This document shows, piece after piece, positions 1 to 8,178 of a stretch of 64,000 nt of DNA. How positions within the stretch are numbered: position 1 is the stretch's first letter; each line of letters opens with the position of its first letter. Source of the DNA: Chitinophaga costaii. GTDB taxonomy: Bacteria; Bacteroidota; Bacteroidia; Chitinophagales; Chitinophagaceae. The translations under genes were made by a program, and so were the position numbers. The DNA lies in NCBI RefSeq assembly GCF_900094705.1, contig NZ_FMAR01000010.1, forward strand, positions 1 to 64,000, given 5' to 3'. The notes below the pieces were generated by a model that saw only the letters and a list, made by a program, of their open reading frames with translations, had not been told where the DNA came from and did no database searches.

Positions 1-64
1 TATCTTTTGAGTGTCGTAACCCAAAATTATAAACTATTGGGGCGTAATTGCCCCTTTCTTATTT

Positions 65-437
65 TTAACATAACAATTTTCCCGGACAATAGTGAAAAAA
101 AATGTTATCCTTCCTAAAATCGCCAGCACCTATCTCCTGCACCTTCAATGGAAGAACCCTATTTCTAAAGTGGCTATTTAAAACGATTTTATTTTTGCCA
201 ATACGGCTCCATGTACCTTGTGAATATTCATATGAATATTGAAATTTATACTGATAAAAAGAATGTTGAATCTTTATTCAGTTGCAAACTGCAATAACCA
301 TTACATGACGAATAATTCCCTTTCAATGCAGTACCGGAGGAGCAACTACATAATAAAAAAAAGAGCAACACGGGTAATTTTAACTGTCCTTTATTAATAT
401 ACATCAGACAATATTTAATTATGCCTTCTTTTATCAT
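65..437 (-). pseudogene. Frameshifted small lipoprotein, candidate immunity remnant
   Basis: The upstream part, starting at 437 or more likely at the ATG at 404, encodes a lipoprotein signal (hydrophobic run then LLCSC) and a short mature part ending at a stop at 246. In another frame the sequence continues from about 262 with a convincing tail (YSQGTWSRIGKNKIVLNS) and stops at 65. This is the usual form of small Bacteroidota lipoproteins that end in a G-W-x-hydrophobic-x-G-D-x-I-x-L-x-S module. The shift lies near a run of five T. It sits last in a row of RHS tips and putative immunity genes, so a former immunity role is inferred. A sequencing error at the T run is the alternative. Confidence 0.5.
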
Positions 438-658
438 CTAGATATTTCTTGATTGTTTTAGCATCATAACTTTTTCCTAACAGGGTTCTTCCATAATAAA
501 ATCGCTTCTTGAGGGGTTTGACCAGTTTTCAACACCAGGCGTACCCGGCCTTCTTCGTGAAAGATGAAATGAAGGGTATAATTCTGATAAACGATACCAC
601 TGCTATAATCGGTGGTAGTTATTTTGAAAAGAATACCGCTATATGATTGCTTGCTGTA
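415..658 (-). pseudogene. Gene remnant without start, one internal frameshift
   Basis: Directly after the TAA of the preceding gene, in the same frame, there is a coding-like stretch (YSSGIVYQNYTLHFIFHEEG) with no start codon. It runs to a stop at 464. Around 505-515, near a CCCC run, the plausible reading moves to another frame (KKRFYYGRTLLGKSYDAKT) that ends at the TAA at 415. No family is recognised. It looks like the C-terminal two thirds of a small soluble protein. Position between the putative immunity gene at 659-985 and the broken lipoprotein fits a further immunity-gene remnant; this is inference from context only. Confidence 0.4.
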
Positions 659-985
659 TTAATTGGAAGCATAAATTCGCCTACTCAAACTAGGCCAATA
701 TTTCACATATTCAATATCTATGGAATCCCCTACCTGTAGTTTAGTATCTTTTGAATCATTTTTATACGCTTCCCCATTAACATAAAAAAGGTATGAATAT
801 GAGCCTTCACGACTAACGGGGCTATTACCCCAATAATTCTTCTCATCAATAATTACAGCCCTCGCTCGCTGTGCATCATGCTTTAATAAATATCCAGTTA
901 GCTGCCGTTTGCCAACCTTATAGAAGATATAACCAAACATTATTAAAAAAACGATAATTGTTACTATACTTTTTAATTTATTCAT
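659..985 (-). CDS. Small single-pass membrane protein, candidate immunity protein
   Basis: 108 residues. An N-terminal membrane segment (residues 7-25, IVTIIVFLIMFGYIFYKVG) is followed by a soluble part with strand-like pattern (YLFYVNGEAYKNDSKDT, LQVGDSIDIEYVKYWP) resembling the small DUF3592-type proteins. A strong Shine-Dalgarno GGAGGT lies 9 bases before the ATG. The gene begins 20 bases after the stop of an RHS tip scrap on the same strand, the usual place for an immunity gene. It is the only gene in positions 1-3240 that looks intact. Membrane location with an outward-facing domain would suit protection against an incoming toxin; that role is inference, no toxin partner remains. Confidence 0.55.
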   Translation of the reverse strand: MNKLKSIVTIIVFLIMFGYIFYKVGKRQLTGYLLKHDAQRARAVIIDEKNYWGNSPVSREGSYSYLFYVNGEAYKNDSKDTKLQVGDSIDIEYVKYWPSLSRRIYASN

Positions 986-1005
986 GGCGTTTTTACCTCC
1001 GTTTT

Positions 1006-1149
1006 CTATTTTATTTTATCCTTGGTCCACGGATTATCATTTCCTTGAATGTAGTTTGAAGCAACCTGCTCTCCATAATCAACAGCTGCTCCAACAATAG
1101 CTCCTATAATATTGCCCCATATCTTCCCGTCTGGATCAACCCGCTTTTG
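1006..1149 (-). pseudogene. RHS C-terminal tip scrap joined out of frame
   Basis: In a frame different from the preceding RHS remnant the sequence reads VDPDGKIWGNIIGAIVGAAV and then DYGEQVASNYIQG, stopping at 1006. DPDG followed by a WGN-GA-GA-DYG-Q pattern is what follows the RHS core in many Bacteroidota RHS proteins, so this is the beginning of a second, different tip. It has no core of its own, is only about 45 codons long and lacks the toxin domain that would follow. The join with the upstream tip lies near 1150 in an AAAAGCGGG stretch. Confidence 0.5.
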
Positions 1150-2201
1150 CTATCATAATTTACATTCAATTTCTGGGCGACATCGACAATCTTAAAACCA
1201 ATCGCATTTAATGAGAATTCCTCTGCTTTTGAAACACTTGCATGCTGTTCGAATGTCATACTATAAGAACTTAGTGTACCGCCCTGTGACTTTGTTTTAC
1301 TATCAGAAAAGGTGTTATTGTCTCCCCCTTCACCTGGATAAGAACCCCTCGCCATACCGAATGGAGTGTGTCCAACCTTAACTTCACTGGAAGCAGTTAT
1401 ACCCGTTAATTGCCCCTTGTCATTCTCACTGGCCTGCAAAGTGACCGTACTTGTTAACTTATTCCCGGATGGGTCTACTAACCCAAACAACGTCGGTCCG
1501 TCCCATGTCTTACCATCGATATAGCTATTGAAATTAAATGTCAAAGTCTTACCCAAATATGTTTCGTCTGTCTTCGTGGAAGCTTGAGAATTTGCGTTGT
1601 TATCCCATCTTATATTGCCACTCTTGTCCTTTACAAAATCATCAGGAGCCATCCCATCCGCATCGAGGAACCTTAAAGGGTTATCAAAAGCGCTAACTAA
1701 CGGAGAAAACCGTCTCATTTTATCAGCTAATGGATCTACTGTCCACCAACGGCCAATTTGCGGGTCCTGCATCCTTGCTCCATAATCGTATAATTCCAGT
1801 CCACTGCCATCTGTAAACTCTTCACTTTGTAATTCCTTCCCATTAAACTTTAGCCTGTTCTCCGGATAACTCGCACTTTTTAGCGCTTTCGAGCTAATCC
1901 CCGCCATCGTCAACCCAAACGGATAATAATGTGTCTCCTCCAACAATGGTCCACTGGTATGGCTCACCACAAGGTTATCAAAATAAACATCCGTAGCACT
2001 CTCATTGCTGATGTTAATATATAAAAAACCCGTTTTCTTGGCTACTATTGGAGCGCTGGGCGCAAGCTGCTGCCACTGCATGGTATTCGCACCTACTTGC
2101 CGCATACCGCTATTTTCAGTGACTATATTAAACTGATCATCAAATAAAACATAATTTAAATAAGCCAGGTGGCGTGTAGATTGATTCGTCGAGTTAAATA
2201 T
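1104..2201 (-). pseudogene. RHS repeat-associated core with C-terminal tip, 5'-truncated
   Basis: The frame is open from a stop at 2202-2204 to the stop at 1104. An ATG at 2105 exists, but coding signal continues upstream of it, so the start is lost. The core is clear: ETHYYPFGLTMAGI, RLKFNGKELQ, ELYDYGARMQDPQIGRWWTV, DPLADKMRRFSP and RFLDADGM. After the core comes a roughly 190-residue tip (GKTLTFNFNSYIDGKTWDGP, EQHASVSKAEEFSLNAIGFK) of a kind recurrent behind Bacteroidota RHS cores. The tip ends abruptly at NVNYDSKSG where another tip is fused out of frame. RHS proteins are large secreted or surface-bound toxin carriers; here the thousands of bases coding YD repeats are absent, so no functional toxin can be made. 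Confidence 0.7.
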
Positions 2202-2292
2202 TTATTAATTATTAAAAGTGTAATACCAATTATCATCAAACTTATTCATTCCATTTATATAAGTTTTCCAATAGGGTAAGCGCAGTTTTTTT

Positions 2293-2735
2293 TCAATCTG
2301 GCACATAAATCATAGTTCCGTTAAAATCTTTCAAGTATATTTTAAACCCTATACCGTCATCTGATAGATCACTTGTTATATCTCTAATATCCAACCTGTC
2401 CATCTCGGCAACTAGAATTGTTAGGGTAGCTGTTAATTCTTGGTTGTATAATTTACTACCTATTGTTGTGTCCTTTAATCCTAATATATCCGGAGTATAC
2501 TCAATTCTTTCATCAGTAAGATGATATTTAGTACCATCAATTTCAAAAAAATATTTGTTTGTAATGTTGTTATTGTGAGTAGAAAAAAATAATATTCTGT
2601 CCTCTGCTTCTTACTATACTCTTAGAAGAAAACATCTTGATAATTTTTTCTTTATTATTGTATGCTTTTTGTAGTGCATTAATTTTAGATAAACAAGAAT
2701 AGAGAAAAAAGACAAAACAAAGTAATATATCTCAT
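2293..2735 (-). pseudogene. Frameshifted lipoprotein, candidate RHS immunity remnant
   Basis: An ATG at 2735 opens a signal-like start (MRYITLFCLFSLFLF), which must move frame to reach the lipoprotein cysteine and SCLSKINALQKAYNNKEKII. A second shift near 2625 leads to DRILFFSTHNNNITNKYFFE and on to a stop at 2293. The last 80 or so codons are uninterrupted and look like real protein (IDGTKYHLTDERIEYTPD). The start lies 7 bases after the stop of the RHS tip at 2742, the normal toxin-immunity arrangement. No family is recognised. At least two shifts are needed, so it is judged broken. Confidence 0.45.
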
Positions 2736-2741
2736 TATATT

Positions 2742-3239
2742 TTAATTTTGAAGAGGCCTCCAACTACTCATACCATTCATTAGTTTTTGCATATCTTGCT
2801 TTGCAGCTTCAATGACAAGCGGACTTGTGCTATATCCATTCCATATGGCTCTTTGATCTCCAGGAGAATCCCAAAACCTGGAGTTCCATATGTACCTTGT
2901 CCAAAATTGTATAGAGAGGTTCCTTGTCTTCTGCCGTATATAATATTATTACCATGGGGCCCGATTTGTGCCACAGGATAAGATATTCCTAAATAGCACA
3001 TTCCTCTACCCCATAAATAATTTCCAATATCTCCGACGTTATATGCAGTACCTCCACGTAAATGCAGAGCGGGTATTATTGATATTACTGAATGGTGCAT
3101 TTTCCAGCATTGTATTACTGGTTTCAAGCACCATCCGTATGTTGCCAAGGTGATCCTTCACAAAATAATCGTATGCATATTCCGGTGCTGTGTTTAGCGT
3201 GTAAATAAGTGTTTCTACTTTGAACAACGGGGTATACAA
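2742..3239 (-). pseudogene. RHS core end plus tip, frameshifted twice
   Basis: It begins with the RHS core motif YDYFVKDHLGNIRMVL. About residue 52 it must move frame to continue as ALHLRGGTAYNVGDIGNYLW and YLGISYPVAQIGPHGNN. Near 2878 a second shift leads to WDSPGDQRAIWNGYSTSPLV and the end at 2742. DxGNYxWG followed by DSPGDQRAI is a recurring tip in Bacteroidota RHS proteins. Most of the core between DHLGNIRM and the tip is missing, so an internal deletion has occurred as well. Nothing RHS-like was seen upstream of 3240, where the locus ends. Confidence 0.6.
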
Positions 3240-3436
3240 ACATATCCAAGGAATAATACGTGAAAATAAAGACTTTGAACAGGGATAACTTTATGACGAC
3301 AAAAAATTTCAGGGAACAGTCTACATACAGTTACCAGACAAAGAAAGAAGTTTTATTCATAAAAAACAATTTTTACCCATAATTTGTATTTTAACATCTC
3401 CGGCGCTTATATTTTAGACATCCCATTCCTTCCCCC

Positions 3437-3471
3437 CCAAAAAATAGGGCCGCCCCATCCAAGGGCGGCCC
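3437..3471 (-). terminator. Intrinsic terminator after the GldF-GldG fusion gene
   Basis: GGGCCGCCC at 3447-3455 and GGGCGGCCC at 3463-3471 form a perfect 9-bp GC-only stem with a 7-base loop. Read on the minus strand the stem is followed by TATTTTTTGG. It lies 30 bases after the stop at 3501, closing the ABC transporter operon. Confidence 0.8.
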
Positions 3472-3500
3472 AGGGCCTCTCTATATTTGATTGGTTGGCA

Positions 3501-5708
3501 TTATCTCCGTTTTCTATATAACAACATCCACGTTGCAAAAGTGAGCATCGACACCGGTATCAGCCCGAAGAACAATATCCGCATGGTGAGAATGCCTTTA
3601 TCATCACTGTCTATTACATCTTTCGGTTGCAGGGCACCCGTGTTTACCGGGAACGCTCCGTAAGAAAACCAGCGGAACAGCTCCGTGATCAGGAATTGGT
3701 TATACACAAAGGGTTGTAGGCGGCTTAGTGCTGCGGTACTCATAAAATCTGCATCCCCGGTTACGACGATGCGTTGATCTTTACCTGCCTGCTTGCGTTG
3801 CAGTGCAAGGGCCAACGCCTGATGGTTTTTGGTAACCAATAAGGGAGTGCTGTGAAACCCCTGTGGTTGCGTGTATTGCAGGGCTAATGCGCCGGGTACC
3901 GACACCAGGGCGCTATCAGCCTTGTAAGCCGCCAGTTGAGGCGACACCTCCCCTGCCTGTACGGCGAAGGTGGCGAAAAGAAAGTCTGGGGGATAATCGC
4001 GGCTGGCCTCTTGTACAGGGGCATCGCCTGGTTTTACACCAAGTGTTTGCAGTACGGGCCGCACTACATCCTGCGATCCAGGTTCTGTAACCACCAGCAG
4101 GTTGCGGCCACTGGCGATATATTGGTTTATTTTTTCCTGTACCACCGGCGGTAAGGCCGTTGTAGGATCAGCCAGTACCAGTACCGCCGTGGTAGCTGAA
4201 ATGTTTTGGGCGGCCAGGTTCACCGTGTCTATGTCAAACCCTTGATTGATGAGCGCCGCCCGGTAACCGAGTTCGTTCACGAACTTGCGAAAATCTGCAT
4301 CACCGGCTTTGGAGATACTTCTTTCCCCGTTGCCAGTTACAAACGTGATCACGGGTATTGAGCCGGGCGTTACGATACGTTTCAGGGCCGCCGTTGTTTC
4401 TTGTTCACTAGGATAGATCATTACGTCATCGAAATAACGGAGAAAGGTTTTCCGGTCGCCATATTGCAACTGCCGCACCAGGCGGTTTTGTTCCGGTGCC
4501 AGGTCTACCATTTTACGCACCTGTGCCGGCGGCAGTACGCGTTTAAAATCCAGGTCCTGAATGTCTGCTACTTTCCGGGCAATGGCTTCATCGCTTTGGC
4601 CCGGATAATTTTTATACAGGCTTTTATTGCCGGAAAAATCGTAATAATAGAGGTAGTCCATTTGCAGGCCGGGCATAAAGCGGCGGTAAGGAATAAATAA
4701 CCTTTCGTCTTCGCTTTTCTTTTCCGGGGCACCCAGGTAGTAGTTATTATCCAGGATATTCACATACGTCGTAATCTTCAGCGGCGTTTTCATTTGCTTC
4801 ACCAGGTCACGGCTCTGGGGCCCGATGGTGTGTACTTTGGAAGCCGTCATATCTACATATCCGGTGAGCTGCGGGCGGGTGCTGATGAAGGCTACTATGC
4901 AGCACCCACCTACCAGGCCCATGTAACGTAAGATGCGCTGGAAGCGCGGTTTGGCATCGCGCTGGTCTTGCAGGCGCATGGTGGTCACGCAAAGAAAAAA
5001 GCTGATCACCAGTATAAAATAGATCAGGTCTTCGGTACTGATCAGTCCAACAATCAATTGTTCCGTTCTACCGGCCAGTGATATAAAATAAGTAATATGT
5101 CGCACGGCATCATTTCCTTGAAACAGGCTGCCGATAAAGTTTAGCGCTGCCAGCACCGCCAGGGTACTAATGGCGGCCACCACCTGGTAAGTAGTGAGCG
5201 AAGACATGAACAAGCCAATGGCTGCATAGGCGCAGATCAGCAAATACAGCCCCAGTGCGCCGGAGGCCAGCAGGGTCCAGTCGATATGCGTAATGAAGAA
5301 CGATCCGGAAATGCTGTACAGGCATATCACTACGAGCAACAAAGCGCCGTATCCCATCATGGCCATGTATTTTCCCAGCACGATGTCGCTCACTTTAATG
5401 GGAGAAGACAATAATAATTTGATAGAACCACTGTGTGTTTCCCGGCTGATGAGGCCCATGGTAAGTAGTGGAATATAGAGATACAAAGTGTTTTTTACGC
5501 CCGGGTAAAAACCTTGTTTGCCGGCGAATAGCATCATCGTCACATCGGAGAAGTGGTGTCCCATGCGCTGTGCCCGGCCTATCATCTGGATGTAGTGCAG
5601 AAAGTCTACACCAATCTGTATGGGAAATACGATCAATATCAGCCATGCGATGGGCGAATTAAACAGGAGGCTCAATTCCTGGCGGGCTACTCTGAAAATT
5701 ACTCTCAT
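3501..5708 (-). CDS. GldF-GldG type ABC permease/auxiliary fusion
   Basis: 735 residues. Residues 1-285 are an ABC-2 type permease with about six membrane segments and the conserved loop SRETHSGSIKLLLSSPI. Residues 290-700 are a large extracytoplasmic domain of the GldG/DUF4350 auxiliary type (ITFVTGNGERSISKAGDADF; LLVVTEPGSQDVVRPVL). A last membrane helix (residues 708-730) ends in a basic tail YRKRR. In Flavobacterium gldF and gldG are separate genes needed for gliding; Chitinophagaceae often carry this fusion. Its ATG overlaps the stop of the ATPase gene by 4 bases, so both are translated together. Substrate unknown; gliding or export are both possible. Confidence 0.85.
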   Translation of the reverse strand: MRVIFRVARQELSLLFNSPIAWLILIVFPIQIGVDFLHYIQMIGRAQRMGHHFSDVTMMLFAGKQGFYPGVKNTLYLYIPLLTMGLISRETHSGSIKLLLSSPIKVSDIVLGKYMAMMGYGALLLVVICLYSISGSFFITHIDWTLLASGALGLYLLICAYAAIGLFMSSLTTYQVVAAISTLAVLAALNFIGSLFQGNDAVRHITYFISLAGRTEQLIVGLISTEDLIYFILVISFFLCVTTMRLQDQRDAKPRFQRILRYMGLVGGCCIVAFISTRPQLTGYVDMTASKVHTIGPQSRDLVKQMKTPLKITTYVNILDNNYYLGAPEKKSEDERLFIPYRRFMPGLQMDYLYYYDFSGNKSLYKNYPGQSDEAIARKVADIQDLDFKRVLPPAQVRKMVDLAPEQNRLVRQLQYGDRKTFLRYFDDVMIYPSEQETTAALKRIVTPGSIPVITFVTGNGERSISKAGDADFRKFVNELGYRAALINQGFDIDTVNLAAQNISATTAVLVLADPTTALPPVVQEKINQYIASGRNLLVVTEPGSQDVVRPVLQTLGVKPGDAPVQEASRDYPPDFLFATFAVQAGEVSPQLAAYKADSALVSVPGALALQYTQPQGFHSTPLLVTKNHQALALALQRKQAGKDQRIVVTGDADFMSTAALSRLQPFVYNQFLITELFRWFSYGAFPVNTGALQPKDVIDSDDKGILTMRILFFGLIPVSMLTFATWMLLYRKRR

Positions 5709-6649
5709 GACTGTACGGCTGGTTTGGATTTTTTATTGGATAATTGGGCAAAAATGGCGTCCAGGGAGCTACGTTCCAGGGTAATCTCTTTTAAGCGCCA
5801 GTGCTGCCCCACGCTTAGCTCTACAATGCTTTCGGCGATGTCTATGGTGGGGTCGAAGTGCATGCGGATTATTTTATCAGTAACAAATTCCACAGAACGG
5901 ATGCCGGGTATGGCTTGTAAGACTGACAGGGCAGGTGGATTTTCCAGGGTGGTCACCAGGCTGTCTGGTTCAATGTAATTATTGAACGATTCCATGGTAT
6001 CCTTAAATACAATGTTACCGCCTTCAATCATAATGATGTCCTGGCAGGTGGCCTGTATTTCGGACAGGATATGGGAAGAAAAAATAACGGCACGGTCTGT
6101 AGCAATTTCTTTAATGAGTTGTCTTACTTCCAGGATCTGGTTAGGATCCAGGCCATTGGTAGGTTCGTCCAGCACAACGAGTAGGGGCTTATGTATCAAT
6201 GCCTGTGCAATGCCAACGCGCTGGCGGTATCCGCCAGACAGGTTGCCGATGAGCCTTTTGCTGAAGTGGGCTACACCACATCTTTCCTTTACCTCGTCTA
6301 CGGCGGCTTTAATGCGCCGCTTGTCTACCAGGCGAATGTAGGCGCAGTAAGTCAGGTATTCATCTACCGTTTGCTCCAGGTATAAGGGGGCATTTTGCGG
6401 TAAAAAGCCTATCCTTTTCTTTGCCTCCTCCGGGTTTTCCCGCATATTTATTCCCTCAATAAGCACCTTGCCTTCGGTTTGGCTCAGAACCCCACAAAGA
6501 ATATTCATCGTCGTAGACTTGCCCGCACCATTGGAGCCTAGCAACCCCAGTATACCCTTCCGGTGAATATCGAAGCTAATATCTTTCACAGCCCAGTCCT
6601 TACTGTAGCGGTGGGATAAACCTTCAATTTTAACGATATGCTCTAGCAT
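5705..6649 (-). CDS. ABC transporter ATP-binding protein (GldA-like)
   Basis: 314 residues. Walker A GSNGAGKST (near residue 38), signature LSGGYRQRVGIAQAL (near 138), Walker B LLVVLDEPTNGLDP (near 158) and an H-loop in IFSSHILSEI are all intact. The C-terminal 90 residues are a regulatory extension typical of ATPases that serve ABC-2 permeases. It overlaps the permease gene by 4 bases (ATGA) and begins 78 bases after the SusD gene, so it may be co-transcribed with the uptake system. GldA of Flavobacterium is the closest named relative by architecture. Confidence 0.9.
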   Translation of the reverse strand: MLEHIVKIEGLSHRYSKDWAVKDISFDIHRKGILGLLGSNGAGKSTTMNILCGVLSQTEGKVLIEGINMRENPEEAKKRIGFLPQNAPLYLEQTVDEYLTYCAYIRLVDKRRIKAAVDEVKERCGVAHFSKRLIGNLSGGYRQRVGIAQALIHKPLLVVLDEPTNGLDPNQILEVRQLIKEIATDRAVIFSSHILSEIQATCQDIIMIEGGNIVFKDTMESFNNYIEPDSLVTTLENPPALSVLQAIPGIRSVEFVTDKIIRMHFDPTIDIAESIVELSVGQHWRLKEITLERSSLDAIFAQLSNKKSKPAVQS

Positions 6650-6727
6650 GTGCGATCAGTTAAGTCAATAGAAAAATAGTGGCGCCGCCACAAGACAACG
6701 CCACAGGTAGAATAGGGAGGAGATAGC

Positions 6728-8167
6728 TTATTCCGGATTCAGCGGCCAGTCTGCGTTAAACACGGTAGCACTGGGCCACAACTGGCGCACATAATTATTG
6801 CTACCAGGCGCTAACGTGTAAGTAGTTCCTTCGGCCACATGGGTATATGTTTTTTGGAAACGTGCTTCTTTATTCAATCTTTTAAGATCGATAATGCGCA
6901 TGCCGGTAAAGGCCAGTTCCCTTCTTCTTTCATCCAGGACAAACTGCAATACTTTGTTGGCATCGTTGTCAAAATCTGCTGGCGTAAAGGCCTTGTAAGT
7001 AGCAGCAGCTATCCTGTTTTTCCGTAGGGTATTTATATCATTCAGGGCGGCTGTTTGATTATTACTGCGGGCATAACATTCGGCACGGGTCAGGTACATT
7101 TCCGGCACGTTGAGGTAGTTGCTGAAGTAATCGCCGCGCAGGAAAATGCGAACGCCATAACGGGTCATGTAGTTATAAGGTGGTGCTGGAGGCCAGCCGT
7201 TGGCATAGTACAGGTTCCAGCGGGCATCGTCCGATGTAAAGAGGGCGGTAAGTTCCGGGGAGGCACATACGCTCATGCCCAGGCCAAAGGGACGCAGGAA
7301 ATGCCTGGCCACAATGGTTTCTGTATTCAACTGTCCATCAGGAATATTGGTCCACCCCACCGGCGAGCCAGGCACATTGGGGAAGGGACCGGGAATGATC
7401 ACCTGGTATTGATTCATGTCTGCCAGTTCACTTTGCAGCGACAGGGCAAGGTCGCTGTTCTGCTGCGCAGCTACATAATCGCCCATGAACAGGTAGGTTC
7501 TGGCCAGGGCGGCATAGGCGCCGGCCTTGCAGGCCCGGAACTTGGTCAATTTATGTTTTAAGGGCAGATCCGGCAAGGCCTCATTCAGGTCGCTGATCAC
7601 CTGGTCGTAGACTTCTTTTACTGTATTGCGGGTGAACTTGGCATTGATATCGGCAATCAGCGCAAGGGGTATGCCCGGTTCGGTAGCAGCGGTGGCAGCA
7701 TCGTAATGCTGTGCATATACATTTACCAGTTGAAGATGCTCCATAGCCCTTCCTAACAGGGCTTCTGCACGGGCGCTCTTTTTTTCGGCTTCCGTTCCTT
7801 CGGTAGATCCCAGAATATTATTGATGATGGTATTGCAATAAAAAATGCGTTTATACCCCTCACTCCACAAATAGTCGTTAGCCCCCAGGTCGTAGGGCTG
7901 TATGTTAAAGGTGTAAATTCTTTTGCCATACACTTGTTGCACACTGTAAAGGTTTCCGGGGTTGCCTTCTGGTAGGTAAGCATCGTCAGAAAGCAGGTCC
8001 CAGAAGTAATCACCATAGTTTACCATCGTACCCGAATTGAGCATGTTCTCATAATCGGTTTCGGTGGTAGGGATGAATTTATCCTTGGGTTTTATGTCCA
8101 GGAATTTATTACAGCTAGTCAGCATCATGATGCTGCCAGCAATGATATATAAAGTAAGTTGCTTCAT
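6728..8167 (-). CDS. SusD/RagB family outer-membrane lipoprotein
   Basis: 479 residues with a lipoprotein signal ending in MLTSC, cysteine at residue 19. The SusD pattern is clear: NKFLDIKPKDKFIPTTETDY at the start, TPR-like helices (ALLGRAMEHLQLVNVYAQHY; GAYAALARTYLFMGDY), and the C-terminal module EMYLTRAECYARSNN, LNDINTLRKNRI and LDERRRELAFTGMRIIDLKR. SusD lids the SusC channel at the cell surface and binds the substrate. It starts 11 bases after the SusC stop. No glycoside hydrolase lies nearby, so the ligand cannot be read from context. Confidence 0.95.
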   Translation of the reverse strand: MKQLTLYIIAGSIMMLTSCNKFLDIKPKDKFIPTTETDYENMLNSGTMVNYGDYFWDLLSDDAYLPEGNPGNLYSVQQVYGKRIYTFNIQPYDLGANDYLWSEGYKRIFYCNTIINNILGSTEGTEAEKKSARAEALLGRAMEHLQLVNVYAQHYDAATAATEPGIPLALIADINAKFTRNTVKEVYDQVISDLNEALPDLPLKHKLTKFRACKAGAYAALARTYLFMGDYVAAQQNSDLALSLQSELADMNQYQVIIPGPFPNVPGSPVGWTNIPDGQLNTETIVARHFLRPFGLGMSVCASPELTALFTSDDARWNLYYANGWPPAPPYNYMTRYGVRIFLRGDYFSNYLNVPEMYLTRAECYARSNNQTAALNDINTLRKNRIAAATYKAFTPADFDNDANKVLQFVLDERRRELAFTGMRIIDLKRLNKEARFQKTYTHVAEGTTYTLAPGSNNYVRQLWPSATVFNADWPLNPE

Positions 8168-8178
8168 GTTTCCAGGTT

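Noticed and set aside
65-3239. Treating all frame changes in the RHS locus as sequencing errors
   Set aside because: Several changes are near homopolymers, but missing cores, a lost start and a join of two tips cannot be explained by single-base errors, and long genes elsewhere are clean. It stays a possible explanation for single sites.
3863-6385. Plus-strand reading frames of 60-140 codons opposite the ABC transporter genes
   Set aside because: They lie wholly within genes with clear motifs on the other strand, lack family features and reflect the G/C pattern of the third codon positions.
5705-6649. Regarding the chromosomal ABC ATPase as partner or donor of the degenerate ABC-like gene at 48463
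   Set aside because: Both are of GldA-like length, but shared residues are only those common to all ABC ATPases; no special relation can be claimed.
7055-7561. 168-codon plus-strand frame opposite SusD, and similar long frames opposite SusC and spermidine synthase
   Set aside because: Mirror frames of strongly supported genes; no ribosome site, no recognisable domain.
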